Shown: positions 33,349-42,282, counted from the first letter of the stretch. The stretch is DNA of 64,000 nt from an uncultured Collinsella sp. (GCA_900540945.1 UQHQ01000008.1:14822-78821); one strand, 5' to 3'. The notes: generated by a model not told the origin, from the sequence alone. Numbers and translations: made by a program.

Positions 33349-34095
33349 TTAAAACAGGAAGCCGAGGACGATGAGGGCAATGCTGACAATAAGTATGGCA
33401 ATGTCCAGGCCCTTGATGGGGTAGCGCTTGTACGAGCTCGCGCGCGTGCGCAGGTAGAAGCCGCGCTGCTCGGCTGCCAGGGCCGTGGCATCGGTTTTAC
33501 CCACGCTCGAGATCAGTAGCGGCACGCACAGCGGCAGCATGAGCTTGAGCTTCTTGATGGGGTTCTTGGTGTCATACTCGATGCCGCGTGCGGTCTGCGC
33601 CTCCATGATGGCGTTCATCTCCTGGCCAAACACTGGCACAAAGCGCAGCGCCGTGGTAAAGGTGAAGGCGTAACGATACGGAACGTGCAGCACCTCGACG
33701 CAGGCGTTGGCAAGGTCGTTGAGCTTGGTCACCATGAGCATCAGAATAAGCGGTAGCGCCACGCCCAGCAGACGCAGACAGGCCTTTGTTCCGGTGATGA
33801 GGCCTTCATCGGTGACAAAGCTCCACACCACGTTGCCATCGCGCATAAAAGCCAGCTGCAGCACCAGCATGATGAGCGCGAGTGGAATCAGTAGCTTGAG
33901 CAGAGCGAGCAGGCGGTCGACGACGCCGGCGTAGGCTCCCAGCGCGAGCGTGAGTGCCAGAAAGCCCAGCAGTGCCACATAGGTGTCGGACAAGAAAATG
34001 CCGATGATGATGGCGGCGGCGAGGCCCAGTTTGATGACGGGGTTCAGGCGGTGTAGCAGCGTGTCGCCCGGCATGTAGTCGATGACGTTAACCAC
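33349..34095 (-). CDS. ecfT: ECF transporter transmembrane T component
   Basis: 248 residues from GTG 34095, with about five membrane helices. The two coupling-helix motifs of EcfT are present: QTARGIEYD and AEQRGFYLR. It links the two ATPase domains to the substrate-binding S component. GTG 34095 has GAGGAG 9 bases upstream and overlaps the ecfA stop by 8 bases, which argues for translational coupling. The genes run S, AA', T, so this is a dedicated (group I) ECF system. Confidence 0.88.
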   Translation of the reverse strand: MVNVIDYMPGDTLLHRLNPVIKLGLAAAIIIGIFLSDTYVALLGFLALTLALGAYAGVVDRLLALLKLLIPLALIMLVLQLAFMRDGNVVWSFVTDEGLITGTKACLRLLGVALPLILMLMVTKLNDLANACVEVLHVPYRYAFTFTTALRFVPVFGQEMNAIMEAQTARGIEYDTKNPIKKLKLMLPLCVPLLISSVGKTDATALAAEQRGFYLRTRASSYKRYPIKGLDIAILIVSIALIVLGFLF

Positions 34096-35839
34096 GGCGG
34101 ACCATCTCCTCGGTAATGCGAACGATATCAGTGACCTCACTCACCTGCGTAAAGGCGGGCGAGACGGTGGATGCCAGACGGCGCGAGAGTTCGATGACCT
34201 GGGGCGGCTCAACGTAGGCACGCTGCATGAGTTCGATGTTCGAGAACAGCTCGTGCGTGCGGCCGCGGTCGAGGATGCGACCGTTGGCCATCACCACGAT
34301 GCGCTCGGCAAAGTCGGAAACGACTTCCATGTCGTGACAGACCATGATGACGGCGCAACCGCGCTCTGCCATGGTGCGCACCGTTTCCATCACGGTCATG
34401 CACTCGCGGTAGTCCAGGCCGCTCGTGGGTTCGTCGAGCACCACGATCTTGGGCTCGATCACCACAACGGAGGCGAGCGCCACCATCTGGCGTTGGCCGC
34501 GCGACAGTGAGAACGGTGCCTCGTCGGCGGGCAGACCAAAGCGGTCGATGACCAGCTGGGCGCGACGCAGGGCTTCGGCGCGGTCGATGCCGGCAAGTTC
34601 TAGACCAAAGGCGACCTCGTCGAGCACGGTGTCTTTGCAGATTTGGCGGTCGGGGTTCTGGAAAAGCGTTGCCACTTCGTGTGCGATGCGGCTCGTGGGA
34701 ACCGATGCCGTGTCCAAGCCCGTAACGCGTACGCTGCCCGATGCGGGCTTGAGCAAACCCGTGAGCAGTTTGGTGAGCGTGGTTTTGCCGGCTCCGTTTT
34801 GGCCGACAATGCCCACGAGCTCGCCGGGGTAGAGCGTCAAGTTGAGGTCGTGGACGGCGGCGCCTCCATGGGGGTAAGAAAACTCGACATGGTCAAAGGT
34901 GAGCACCGGCTCGGCGTCTTTCGCATGCGGGCGCAGCGACGGCGCGTGCGGGGAGCCTGCGGGCGCCTGGGTATCGCTTGTCACACGGTCGGGGTCGACG
35001 ATGCCCGCGATCAGTCGTTCTGCCTCGTCGACATCCAGACAGGGCGTGCCGCTTACCAGGCCATCGGCCTCGAGACTGTTGAAGATGCGCGTGACGCGCG
35101 GGCAGTCGACGCCGATGGCGCGAAGCTCGTCGGTGTGCGCGAAGACCTCGTGCGGCTCACCTTGCAGCGCGATCTGGCCGTGATCGAGCACCAACACACG
35201 GTTGCAGTACTCCGAAAGTAAAGCGACCTTTTGCTCAACGACGACGATGGTGATGCCGAGCGCGCGGTTTGCCTCGCGCAGCGTCTCGAAGATCAAGGTG
35301 GAACTGGCGGGATCGAGCGCTGCGGTTGGCTCATCGAGCACTAAGACGCGCGGACGCATGGCGAGGATGGCGGCGATAGCTACCTTTTGCTTTTGGCCGC
35401 CCGAGAGAGTGGCGATCTCGCGGTCGCGCAGGTCGCTGATACCGACGGTCTTAAGCGTCTCGCTCACGCGCTGCTCGATCTGATCGTGCGGAACGCCAAA
35501 GTTCTCGAGGCCAAAGAGCATTTCGTCCTCAACGACCGAAGCGACCATCTGCGTATCGATGTCCTGCAGTACGCTACCGACGACCTGCGATACGTCGGTG
35601 AGCGAGACCTCGCAGGTGTCGTGGCCGTCAACTAACACGGAGCCATAAAAGGTGCCGGTGTAGTGGTGAGGCACGGCGCCCGACAGACAGGCGGCAAGTG
35701 TGGACTTACCGGCGCCCGAGGGCCCGATGATGCCGATGAAATCTCCCTTGTTCACGCTGAGCGAAACGTGGCTGAGCGCCTGCTCGGTTTGCGTGCCATA
35801 GGAGAACGAGACATCGTCGACGTTGATGATCGTTTCCAT
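34088..35839 (-). CDS. ECF transporter ATPase, A and A' domains fused
   Basis: 583 residues with two ABC domains in tandem. Domain 1: GPSGAGKST near 40, signature LSGGQKQK, LDEPTAALDP. Domain 2 from about residue 312: GQNGAGKTT, LDEPTSGLD, and a changed signature LSRGQRQM. A linker of about 70 residues joins them. ECF modules normally use two separate ATPases; a fused form is known in other lineages. GAAAGG precedes the ATG. It energises the importer whose S component lies upstream behind a Trp leader. Confidence 0.92.
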   Translation of the reverse strand: METIINVDDVSFSYGTQTEQALSHVSLSVNKGDFIGIIGPSGAGKSTLAACLSGAVPHHYTGTFYGSVLVDGHDTCEVSLTDVSQVVGSVLQDIDTQMVASVVEDEMLFGLENFGVPHDQIEQRVSETLKTVGISDLRDREIATLSGGQKQKVAIAAILAMRPRVLVLDEPTAALDPASSTLIFETLREANRALGITIVVVEQKVALLSEYCNRVLVLDHGQIALQGEPHEVFAHTDELRAIGVDCPRVTRIFNSLEADGLVSGTPCLDVDEAERLIAGIVDPDRVTSDTQAPAGSPHAPSLRPHAKDAEPVLTFDHVEFSYPHGGAAVHDLNLTLYPGELVGIVGQNGAGKTTLTKLLTGLLKPASGSVRVTGLDTASVPTSRIAHEVATLFQNPDRQICKDTVLDEVAFGLELAGIDRAEALRRAQLVIDRFGLPADEAPFSLSRGQRQMVALASVVVIEPKIVVLDEPTSGLDYRECMTVMETVRTMAERGCAVIMVCHDMEVVSDFAERIVVMANGRILDRGRTHELFSNIELMQRAYVEPPQVIELSRRLASTVSPAFTQVSEVTDIVRITEEMVRRG

Positions 35840-35861
35840 GGGTACCTTTCATAGTCATTGG

Positions 35862-36046
35862 GGACGTTCTTGCATGTCCAGTCGTTTATAAGAACGTCCT
35901 CAAGAGCTCGTTGTTTGGGACAGTTTTTGGCGGTGAAGCACGGAGACGGCTTTACGAGGTGCCCCAGGTTGGCGCGAAAGAGGAACGAAGCGTACTTGGG
36001 TACGCGAGCGACGAATGAACGCCAAGATGGGGTGGCTCGCAAAGCC
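35862..36046 (-). repeat. Hairpin plus family A repeat copy 2, between S-component and ATPase genes
   Basis: On the minus strand, just after the S-component stop, nested stems occur as in copy 1: GGCTTTGCGAG / CTCGTAAAGCC (36046-36036 and 35958-35948), CCCCA/TGGGG, TTGGCG/CGCCAA (35969-35974 and 36020-36025), and GCGTAC/GTACGC in the centre. Several stem bases differ from copy 1 but stay paired. A separate hairpin GGACGTTCTT / AAGAACGTCC (from 35864) follows. Both lie within the transporter operon. Confidence 0.7.
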
Positions 36047-36053
36047 GAACAGG

Positions 36054-36629
36054 TTAGTTGAGCTTAAGGGCCTTCTGGATGGGCATGTAGAGGGCGCCGA
36101 CCAGAATGGCGTTAAACACGGCGGTCATGGCGACGACGGGCAGCATGGCTGCGGCGAGCTCGCCCACCACGCCGAGCATGGCCATCTTGATGACCATGAA
36201 GATAACGCCGGAGACAAAGGTGGTCACGAATGTTGCGACGATGGCGACGACGGGCTTAACCTGGCCGTCCTTGGCGGCGGCGTTGACAATGACGGCCATG
36301 AGCATGGCGGCGATACCCTCGGCGGCAAAATCGACAAACGGCGAGGTGGTGGTGATCTGGATCACGGCCGCTGAGATGAGGCCAATGACGAGCGCTTGGC
36401 CAATGTTGGGACGAACGACCAGGATGGTGAGGCAGAAGGCCGAGATGATGAACTCGGGACTGATCATACCGCCCGAGATGCCCGAGATTGCCTTGCCGAC
36501 GGTGAAGTTGAGGATGAAGCCTGCGGCAAGCAGAATGGCGAGCAGGACAAGGGCGTGGATATCGAGTTTGCCGCGGTCGGCGGTCTGGACGGTGCGGGGC
36601 TGGGCTGTGGCGGTGGTGTTCTGAGACAT
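36054..36629 (-). CDS. ECF S component, probable tryptophan-binding (TrpP-like) membrane protein
   Basis: 191 residues with about five or six membrane helices. It begins after a polar N-terminus (MSQNTTATAQPRTVQTADRG) with LVLLAILLAAGFILNFTVGK and contains GGMISPEFIISAFCL, a layout like TrpP-type S components. The specificity call rests mainly on the upstream leader peptide with three Trp codons. GAAAGG precedes ATG 36629; the frame is open upstream through the leader region. The ATPase and T genes follow after a 214-base gap with repeats. Confidence 0.78.
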   Translation of the reverse strand: MSQNTTATAQPRTVQTADRGKLDIHALVLLAILLAAGFILNFTVGKAISGISGGMISPEFIISAFCLTILVVRPNIGQALVIGLISAAVIQITTTSPFVDFAAEGIAAMLMAVIVNAAAKDGQVKPVVAIVATFVTTFVSGVIFMVIKMAMLGVVGELAAAMLPVVAMTAVFNAILVGALYMPIQKALKLN

Positions 36630-36675
36630 GGTAAAAGTCCTTTCAAAAAGGGGAGTGTAAGAGAAAAACGGAGGC

Positions 36676-36805
36676 GCGTGATGCGAATGCGATCGGGCTC
36701 GAGATAGAAAAAGGCCCCCGGTCGAAACCGGAGGCCTTCCAATCACCTAGAGCGCAAAAACAGGCGTGAGGGACTCACTGTCGACCGATCGTATTCGCAT
36801 CACGC
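36676..36805. repeat. Long inverted repeat bracketing the attenuator terminator
   Basis: GCGTGATGCGAATGCGATCG (36676-36695) and CGATCGTATTCGCATCACGC (36786-36805) are complementary at 19 of 20 positions. One arm is the leader-peptide coding sequence just after the Trp codons. The other lies beyond the terminator, before the S-component RBS. Confidence 0.8.
36708..36737 (-). terminator. Attenuator terminator of the Trp leader
   Basis: On the minus strand AAGGCCTCCGG (36737-36727), loop TTTCGA, CCGGGGGCCTT, then TTTTT to 36708: an 11-bp stem with one wobble pair, placed 37 bases after the leader stop and 78 bases before the structural gene. Confidence 0.85.
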
Positions 36806-36843
36806 CACCACCAGTTGTTGAGGGACTTCATCGTGTTCATCAT
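36775..36843 (-). CDS. Tryptophan-rich leader peptide
   Basis: 22 residues from ATG 36843 (second ATG 36840): MMNTMKSLNNWWWRDA then NTIGRQ. Three consecutive TGG codons are followed by sequence able to pair downstream and then a terminator, the classic layout for ribosome-mediated attenuation by charged tRNA-Trp. AAAGGAG lies 9 bases before the start. It controls an ECF transporter S component rather than trp synthesis genes. Confidence 0.85.
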   Translation of the reverse strand: MMNTMKSLNNWWWRDANTIGRQ

Positions 36844-36901
36844 CTTGGTGGCTCCTTTCGTGATGCCTTGGCGCGGTTGCACCTCGTTGCTGTTGCGCTG
36901 C

Positions 36902-36910
36902 ACTATAGCA
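36902..36910 (-). promoter_or_regulatory. Extended -10 promoter of the Trp leader
   Basis: TGCTATAGT on the minus strand is an extended -10 element (TG, one base, TATAGT) about 60 bases before the leader ATG. No clear -35 is seen. Confidence 0.45.
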
Positions 36911-37038
36911 CAGCGAAGTGTGTGCGGGGAAATCTTTTTTTGAAAAGATTTCGGCGGCGTTTCCTGCCGGTCAAAAGGGCAGGCTGAGCGGGCGGGATGA
37001 CTCATGCGACCCCGCCCGTCTCTTGGAACGCGAGGGTC

Positions 37039-38838
37039 TTAGGCCTTCTTGCGGCGATAGAGCACGAAGCCGCAGACACCGATGATGACGACGGCGCCAA
37101 CGGCCATGGCGGCCATGTTGTTGCCCTCGGACTTCTCCTCGGTCGCCTCTTCCTCAACCTCGGGCTCGGCAACGTCCTCATCGGAGAGGGCCTCGTCGGC
37201 GTAGGTGATGGACTCGACTAGGCAGTCGTTGTCGGCATCGTAGTCACTCGGGACGAACTTCTCGGAGAAGTCTCCCTTCTTGAGGTAGTCGCGCATCTCC
37301 TCGAGCATGGCCTTGCACTTGACGTAGGTGTTCTTGGTCGCTGCCTTGCCGGCCTTGTTGGCCAGGGCGGTGCGGGCCTCGGTGTCCTTGGCGGCCTGCA
37401 TGGCCTCGTCGACGGTCAGGTTCTGCTCAATGAGCTCCTTCTGCAGGGCGTCGAGATAGGCGCGGACGCCGGTGGCGCAGCTGTCGCGGTTCTCATAGGC
37501 GAGCGTGTTGATGTCCATGAGGACGTAGTTGATGGAGTTCTTGGGCTCCTCGTTGTTCACGACGTCTTCCTCTTCACAGTGATCGAAGGAGACATCCTGA
37601 TCGCTGAAGTAGGGGCTGACCTCGGTGAGCAGTGCGGAATAGAGGGGGATAGCGACGGAGAACTCGGCGTTGGAGAGCATCTCCCACTGGATGGTCGCGA
37701 TTTCGGGGTCCATGCCGTGACGGATCTGGAAGGTGTGGATCTCGGTGTTGCGGTTGGAGCCGATGGCATAGGCGCCGTCGGTGTTGGCGTTGAGGCCGGC
37801 GACATTCTCGCCGCGAGCGGCGAAGGAACGAATCATCTCAAAGGTGTTCCAGTCGGACTTGCCGGGCTGGAAGAACAGCGGCTGCATCTCGTGGACCAGG
37901 GCGCCGGTCGTCGCACGAGCGTCTTCGCGCTCGTCCTTGACGATCTCATAGTCGGTGCCCTCAGCAAGCGGAGCCATGAAGTAATCGCGGCCCTGGACAT
38001 AGCGCGACCACTGGTGCATACCGGCCTCGCTAATCTCCTCGCCGTAGGTCTTGGCGACGTCGAACTTGCCGTCGGTGTACTCGGCAAAGCCCTTCTCCTT
38101 AGGCATGGACTCGATGCCCTCGGAGTGGAGGCAGTTCTCGGTGTCGTCGAGGTCGACGTCATAGGTGAGGTTGCCGATGTTGGGGTTGAGTGAGGCAATA
38201 TCGTCGGTGAGCCTCATAGCGATCCACTGGTGGCCGGAAAGCGCTGCAAACAACCAGGTCTCGTTGTTGTCGGCAATGATGATCTGGTCGTTGGAGCAGA
38301 CGCCCTGCTCGTCAATCAGGCTGCCGAGGAGCTCGACACCCTCGCGGGCCGTGGCGCTCTCGCCCAGAATGACGCTGGCGTAGTTGTACTCGCCGATGCC
38401 GGTCTCCTCGGTGACGGGGTCGGCTTCCTCTGCCTTCTCGTTATAGGAGGTGCTCAGCGTGGCAGAGCAGGAAACGCCCTTTTCGTTGATGCCAGCCTCG
38501 GAATATGCGTCGTAACGATCTTCCCACTGAGAGGGGTTGTCGCGAACGAAGGTGTAGCGGTAGGTTGCGCCCTTGGACTTGTACTCAAAGCCGGACTCGA
38601 CCGAGGTGTACTTGCTGCCGTCCTTGTGTGCGGGCTCGATGCCAAAGTGCTTGATGTAGCGCGGGCCGAAGTCCTCGGAGCGTCCGTAGTACGTGTTGCC
38701 GTCTGCCGTGAGCTGGCTGCCCATGTAGATCTGGGTGCAAGCGAGCGCCGAAGTCGGCATGGCCATAATGGCCGCTGCTCCAAATGCAAGGCCGCAGCCG
38801 AGCTTCTTGAGCGTGTTGACAGGATGAGTAAACCTCAT
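37039..38838 (-). CDS. C69 family dipeptidase, membrane-anchored
   Basis: 599 residues. A signal peptide ends ALA at about residue 34 and the next residue is Cys in CTQIYMGSQLTADGNTYYGRSEDF, the N-terminal nucleophile of the C69/PepD family. IGEYNYASVILGESATAREG and IGSNRNTEIHTFQIRHG are further family motifs. An acidic stretch precedes a C-terminal membrane helix (MAAMAVGAVVIIGVCGFVLY) and RRKKA, so the enzyme is probably held outside the cell. There is no LPxTG. ATG 38838 follows GGGAGGG. Confidence 0.88.
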   Translation of the reverse strand: MRFTHPVNTLKKLGCGLAFGAAAIMAMPTSALACTQIYMGSQLTADGNTYYGRSEDFGPRYIKHFGIEPAHKDGSKYTSVESGFEYKSKGATYRYTFVRDNPSQWEDRYDAYSEAGINEKGVSCSATLSTSYNEKAEEADPVTEETGIGEYNYASVILGESATAREGVELLGSLIDEQGVCSNDQIIIADNNETWLFAALSGHQWIAMRLTDDIASLNPNIGNLTYDVDLDDTENCLHSEGIESMPKEKGFAEYTDGKFDVAKTYGEEISEAGMHQWSRYVQGRDYFMAPLAEGTDYEIVKDEREDARATTGALVHEMQPLFFQPGKSDWNTFEMIRSFAARGENVAGLNANTDGAYAIGSNRNTEIHTFQIRHGMDPEIATIQWEMLSNAEFSVAIPLYSALLTEVSPYFSDQDVSFDHCEEEDVVNNEEPKNSINYVLMDINTLAYENRDSCATGVRAYLDALQKELIEQNLTVDEAMQAAKDTEARTALANKAGKAATKNTYVKCKAMLEEMRDYLKKGDFSEKFVPSDYDADNDCLVESITYADEALSDEDVAEPEVEEEATEEKSEGNNMAAMAVGAVVIIGVCGFVLYRRKKA

Positions 38839-38950
38839 GATCCCTCCCAACTGTTGAAACCCCGCGAAACCGTACGGAGTTTCAGCTAATAAATACATCT
38901 ACTAGCCTAAAGGAAGTGTAAAGAGTATTCATTCGACAACAGCTTTTACT

Positions 38951-38980
38951 CGATGAGCGTGAAGAAATATACGATGAGCG
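38951..38980. repeat. 9-bp direct repeat at 21-base period in AT-rich gap
   Basis: CGATGAGCG occurs at 38951-38959 and 38972-38980, two helical turns apart, upstream of the C69 gene. It may be a regulator site. The rest of the 308-base gap (38839-39146) holds only the terminator listed next. Confidence 0.35.
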
Positions 38981-39072
38981 GATAATAATACTCATTTTAT
39001 TGCTTTAGTTAAATAAAGGCACCCTGCATTTACTGTAGCTGAATAAAGCGCCAGACAATGCTCAAAAAGAAA

Positions 39073-39113
39073 ACTCTCCCGCTGTTTAGGATTTGCATAA
39101 ACAACGGGAGAGT
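39073..39113 (-). terminator. Terminator of the yegS-like/small-protein transcript
   Basis: On the minus strand ACTCTCCCG and CGGGAGAGT close a stem extended by TTGTTTA/TAAACAG, followed by TTTTCTTTTT. Confidence 0.88.
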
Positions 39114-39146
39114 CGATAACTGGATGAATATCATACCAATGTGGAT

Positions 39147-39239
39147 TTACTTCTTTCGGCGGTGGATCACATTGATGGCGTAACCAACGAGCATGGCCAA
39201 GACGATGACGATAAAGCCAATCAGGGGATTGTCGTTCAT
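39147..39239 (-). CDS. 30-residue membrane peptide
   Basis: From ATG 39239: MNDNPLIGFIVIVLAMLVGY then AINVIHRRKK. One membrane helix with a basic C-terminus. AGGAGG lies 5 bases before the ATG. It starts 9 bases after the yegS-like stop and ends before a strong terminator, so it is probably translated as the last gene of that transcript. Function unknown. Confidence 0.65.
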   Translation of the reverse strand: MNDNPLIGFIVIVLAMLVGYAINVIHRRKK

Positions 39240-39248
39240 GGGGTCCTC

Positions 39249-40166
39249 CTATTTTCCGAGCGGTGAAAAATCGTCGACGATGAGGTCGAGACATTGCGGC
39301 AGCGCGCGAGCGCCAAAGACGCCGGAGTTGCTGGAGATGATCTCTCCATCGAACTGCATACCCAGCGATGGCGTGCAGGTGATCTTGGCTTCCTTGGTCT
39401 GGATGATCTTAAACTGCGGACGGCCGAGCACTTTGCCAGCGGGGTCGAGCGCGGCGGTAATTACCGTGGGGAGCAGCTGCATCGTGCGCACGGGCTCAAT
39501 AACGACGATGTCGACCATGCCGTCGTCCATGCGGCAGTTGGGGAACAGGTTGATGTCGTTTTGGATGACCGAGGTATTGCCTGCCATGCAGCAGATGCCG
39601 TCGAGCTCCTCGACAATGCCGTCGTGCTCAATGGTAAAGTGCGCCACCGTGGGGTTGGGCGTGGCGAGCGCGGAGAGGAAGTAGGCGATCTCGCCAATGT
39701 CGTTTTTGGTGGGAGCGGCCTTCATCATGATCTCGGCGTCGAAGCCCGAGCCGGCGATGATGATAAAGCCGTGGCGCTTCTCGTTGCCGTTCTCGTCGAG
39801 CCAAAAGAGCTCACCCATGTCCACTTTGACCGTGCGGCCGTCGCGGCAAGCCTTGGCGAGTGCCGCCGCCTCGGGGGCATTGCCGATGTTGTTAAAGAAC
39901 AGGCAGGCCGTGCCGGAGGGGAAGACAAGCGTGGGGACACCGCACCCGCGCATCTGGTCGAGCACGTTGGAGACGGTGCCGTCGCCGCCCGAAACGACCA
40001 CGCGATCGAACTCGCGAACGTCCGCTACCGCGTCCTCGGGCTCCATGCCATCGCCGATAAAACGCATCACGACCTCGTCGCCGCCCTGCGCGAGGGCGTG
40101 CGTGAACGCGTAGATTTCATCTGAGCTGGGGCCCGATGCCGGGTTGTGGATGATAAGGCAGCGCAT
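39249..40166 (-). CDS. Diacylglycerol kinase-like lipid kinase, YegS family
   Basis: 305 residues. The N-terminal nucleotide-binding part has LIIHNPASGPSSDEI and the signature VVVSGGDGTVSNVL; the C-terminal beta-rich part has AGSGFDAEIM, MDDGMVDIVVIEP and MQFDGE. Members phosphorylate diacylglycerol or related lipids at the membrane inner face; the substrate here is unknown. The ATG follows GGGAAC. It is divergent from RNase D. Confidence 0.85.
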   Translation of the reverse strand: MRCLIIHNPASGPSSDEIYAFTHALAQGGDEVVMRFIGDGMEPEDAVADVREFDRVVVSGGDGTVSNVLDQMRGCGVPTLVFPSGTACLFFNNIGNAPEAAALAKACRDGRTVKVDMGELFWLDENGNEKRHGFIIIAGSGFDAEIMMKAAPTKNDIGEIAYFLSALATPNPTVAHFTIEHDGIVEELDGICCMAGNTSVIQNDINLFPNCRMDDGMVDIVVIEPVRTMQLLPTVITAALDPAGKVLGRPQFKIIQTKEAKITCTPSLGMQFDGEIISSNSGVFGARALPQCLDLIVDDFSPLGK

Positions 40167-40264
40167 ACTTACGTTCCCGTTCTGTGACTAACCGAGTATA
40201 GTTGTAGAGCAATGCCGATATCCTACCCGTGTTTTTCGGGCCTAACCTTATTCGATGGGTTGAT

Positions 40265-41398
40265 ATGTACATTTCCACACATCAGGCTCTGGTCGACTTT
40301 TGCCAGCGCGCCCGCGAGTTCGACGCGATCGCCGTCGATACCGAGTTTTTGCGCGAGCGCACGTTTCATCCGCGCCTGTGCCTGGTCCAGATTGCCACCC
40401 CCGCCGAGAGTGTCGCTGTCGATCCGCTGGTGATCGACGACCTGTCGCCGCTTGCCGAGCTTATGGCCGACGAGAGCGTGACCAAGGTCTTCCACGCCTG
40501 CTCGCAGGATATGGAGGTCATGCTCCACACCGTGGGCGCGCTGCCGCGTCCGATTTTTGACACGCAGGTTGCCGCCGCCTTTTTGGGCGAGCGCCAGCAG
40601 ATTTCGTATGGTGCGCTCGTTCAGACGTTCTGCGGCGTATCACTGCCCAAGACCGAGTCGCTGACCGACTGGTCGCGCCGCCCGCTGACCGACAAGCAGA
40701 TTGAGTACGCGATCGATGACGTCAAGTATCTGATCGTTGCCTATACCGAGATGATGAGCCGTCTGCGCGAGCTGGGCCGCGTGGATTGGGTGCTCGACGA
40801 GTTGCGTCCTCTGGCCGATGAGTCGCACTACCGCGCCGACCGCCACGAAGCGTTCCGCAAGGTCAAGCGCATCAACTCGTGCAGCCGCCATCAGCTGGGC
40901 ATTGCGCGCGAGCTTGCCGCCTGGCGTGAGGACCGCGCTGAGCGGCGCAACATCCCGCGCAAGTGGGTTATGTCCGACGATACGCTGCTGGCGCTCGTCA
41001 AGCGCAATCCCGTGCGTGTTGAGGAGTTCCGTAGCATCCGCGGCACCGACCAGCTGGGGGAGCGCGACGTGGACGGCGCGCTCATGGCCATCAAGCGCGG
41101 AGCGAGCTGTCCGCACGATCGCCTGCCGCTCTTGGTGCGCGGACATCGTCAGATTTCGCCGGAGCTGGAGAGCGTGACTGACCTTATGTATGCGCTTATT
41201 CGCCTGGTTGCCGAGCGCTCGGGCGTGGCGACCTCGGTCATTGCGTCGCGCGATGACCTGGCCGACTACATTGAGCATCCCGAGCAGAGCCGCCTGCGCG
41301 AAGGTTGGCGCTTTGAACTTGTGGGCTCGCGCCTGGACGATCTGCTTTCCGGCAACATGGGGTTGACGGTCAAAGATGGCAAAATTGAATTGCTGTAA
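40265..41398 (+). CDS. rnd: Ribonuclease D
   Basis: 377 residues. DEDD-type 3'-5' exonuclease motifs: AVDTEFLRE, FHACSQDMEVM and YAIDDVKYL. An HRDC domain follows (SRHQLGIARELAAWREDRAE near residue 205) with a second helical region. It trims the 3' ends of tRNA precursors and other stable RNAs. ATG 40265 is preferred on family length; GTG 40229 is upstream in frame. The RBS is weak. Convergent-free, it reads toward the zinc peptidase gene. Confidence 0.9.
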   Translation: MYISTHQALVDFCQRAREFDAIAVDTEFLRERTFHPRLCLVQIATPAESVAVDPLVIDDLSPLAELMADESVTKVFHACSQDMEVMLHTVGALPRPIFDTQVAAAFLGERQQISYGALVQTFCGVSLPKTESLTDWSRRPLTDKQIEYAIDDVKYLIVAYTEMMSRLRELGRVDWVLDELRPLADESHYRADRHEAFRKVKRINSCSRHQLGIARELAAWREDRAERRNIPRKWVMSDDTLLALVKRNPVRVEEFRSIRGTDQLGERDVDGALMAIKRGASCPHDRLPLLVRGHRQISPELESVTDLMYALIRLVAERSGVATSVIASRDDLADYIEHPEQSRLREGWRFELVGSRLDDLLSGNMGLTVKDGKIELL

Positions 41399-41462
41399 GG
41401 AAGCCTAGCCGCTTGATTGGGTAGAATGCCTCCAACGTGTAATTCGATTCGGAGGAATTCGC

Positions 41463-42167
41463 ATGCCCTATTACTATGGTTACGGCTTTGGCATCGACCC
41501 GCTGTACCTGCTGGTTGTCCTTGTTTGTACGGTGCTTGGCCTTGCGGCGCAGAGCTATATCAACTCGACGTACAAGACCTGGTCCAAGGTTCGCTCGGAC
41601 GGCGACACGGGTGCCACGGTCGCTCGCCGCATGCTCGACGCCAACGGTTGCAACGCCGTGGGTATCAAGGGCGTTGCCGGTGAGCTCACCGACCACTACA
41701 ACCCGCAGGATAACAACCTGTATCTCTCGGACGCTAACCGTTCGGGCGGATCGGTCGCAAGCGTTGCCGTGGCCTGCCACGAGGCGGGTCATGCCGCCCA
41801 GCGTCAGAGCGGTTACGCCATGATGAAGGTTCGCACCGCCCTGGTCCCGGTCGTCAACTTTACCCAGAACACCTGGACCATCGTGTTGCTCTTGGGCCTG
41901 TTTATGAACATCGCCGGGCTCACGACCCTCGCATTGATCTTCTTCTCGTTTAGTGTGCTGTTCCAACTCGTTACGTTGCCTGTCGAGATCGATGCCAGTC
42001 GCCGCGCCGTGGCGTATATCGAGCAGTCGGGCATGAGTTCCAAGCAGGTCAACGGTGCCAAGAAGGTGCTGACGGCAGCCGCGCTCACCTACGTGGCGGC
42101 GGCGCTCACCTCGATTATTCAGCTGCTCTACCTGATGGCCCGCTACAACAGAAACTCCAACCGATAA
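41463..42167 (+). CDS. YugP-type zinc-dependent membrane peptidase
   Basis: 234 residues. A first membrane helix (LYLLVVLVCTVLGLAAQSYI) is followed by VKGVAGELTDHYNP-like sequence, NNLYLSD and the zinc motif CHEAGHAAQ near residue 105. Then two or three membrane helices and PVEIDASRRAVAYIE, the conserved block with a third ligand. This is the DUF2268-unrelated YugP family of membrane metalloproteases; substrate unknown. AGGAATTCGC precedes the ATG. Confidence 0.85.
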   Translation: MPYYYGYGFGIDPLYLLVVLVCTVLGLAAQSYINSTYKTWSKVRSDGDTGATVARRMLDANGCNAVGIKGVAGELTDHYNPQDNNLYLSDANRSGGSVASVAVACHEAGHAAQRQSGYAMMKVRTALVPVVNFTQNTWTIVLLLGLFMNIAGLTTLALIFFSFSVLFQLVTLPVEIDASRRAVAYIEQSGMSSKQVNGAKKVLTAAALTYVAAALTSIIQLLYLMARYNRNSNR

Positions 42168-42282
42168 CAAATTGGCTTGACAGGCGCCGCGGAGATTCTT
42201 GTCCCCGCGGCGCTGTACTATGTGTTGGACTTGAATCTGCGCAGGGTCGAAGCCCTTGTGCTCGATAACGAAGGGGGGCTGC

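Noticed and set aside
38992..39294. A 100-codon minus-strand frame over the small membrane peptide
   Set aside because: It has no RBS, runs through a terminator and overlaps the 30-residue ORF, which has a good RBS and a membrane helix.
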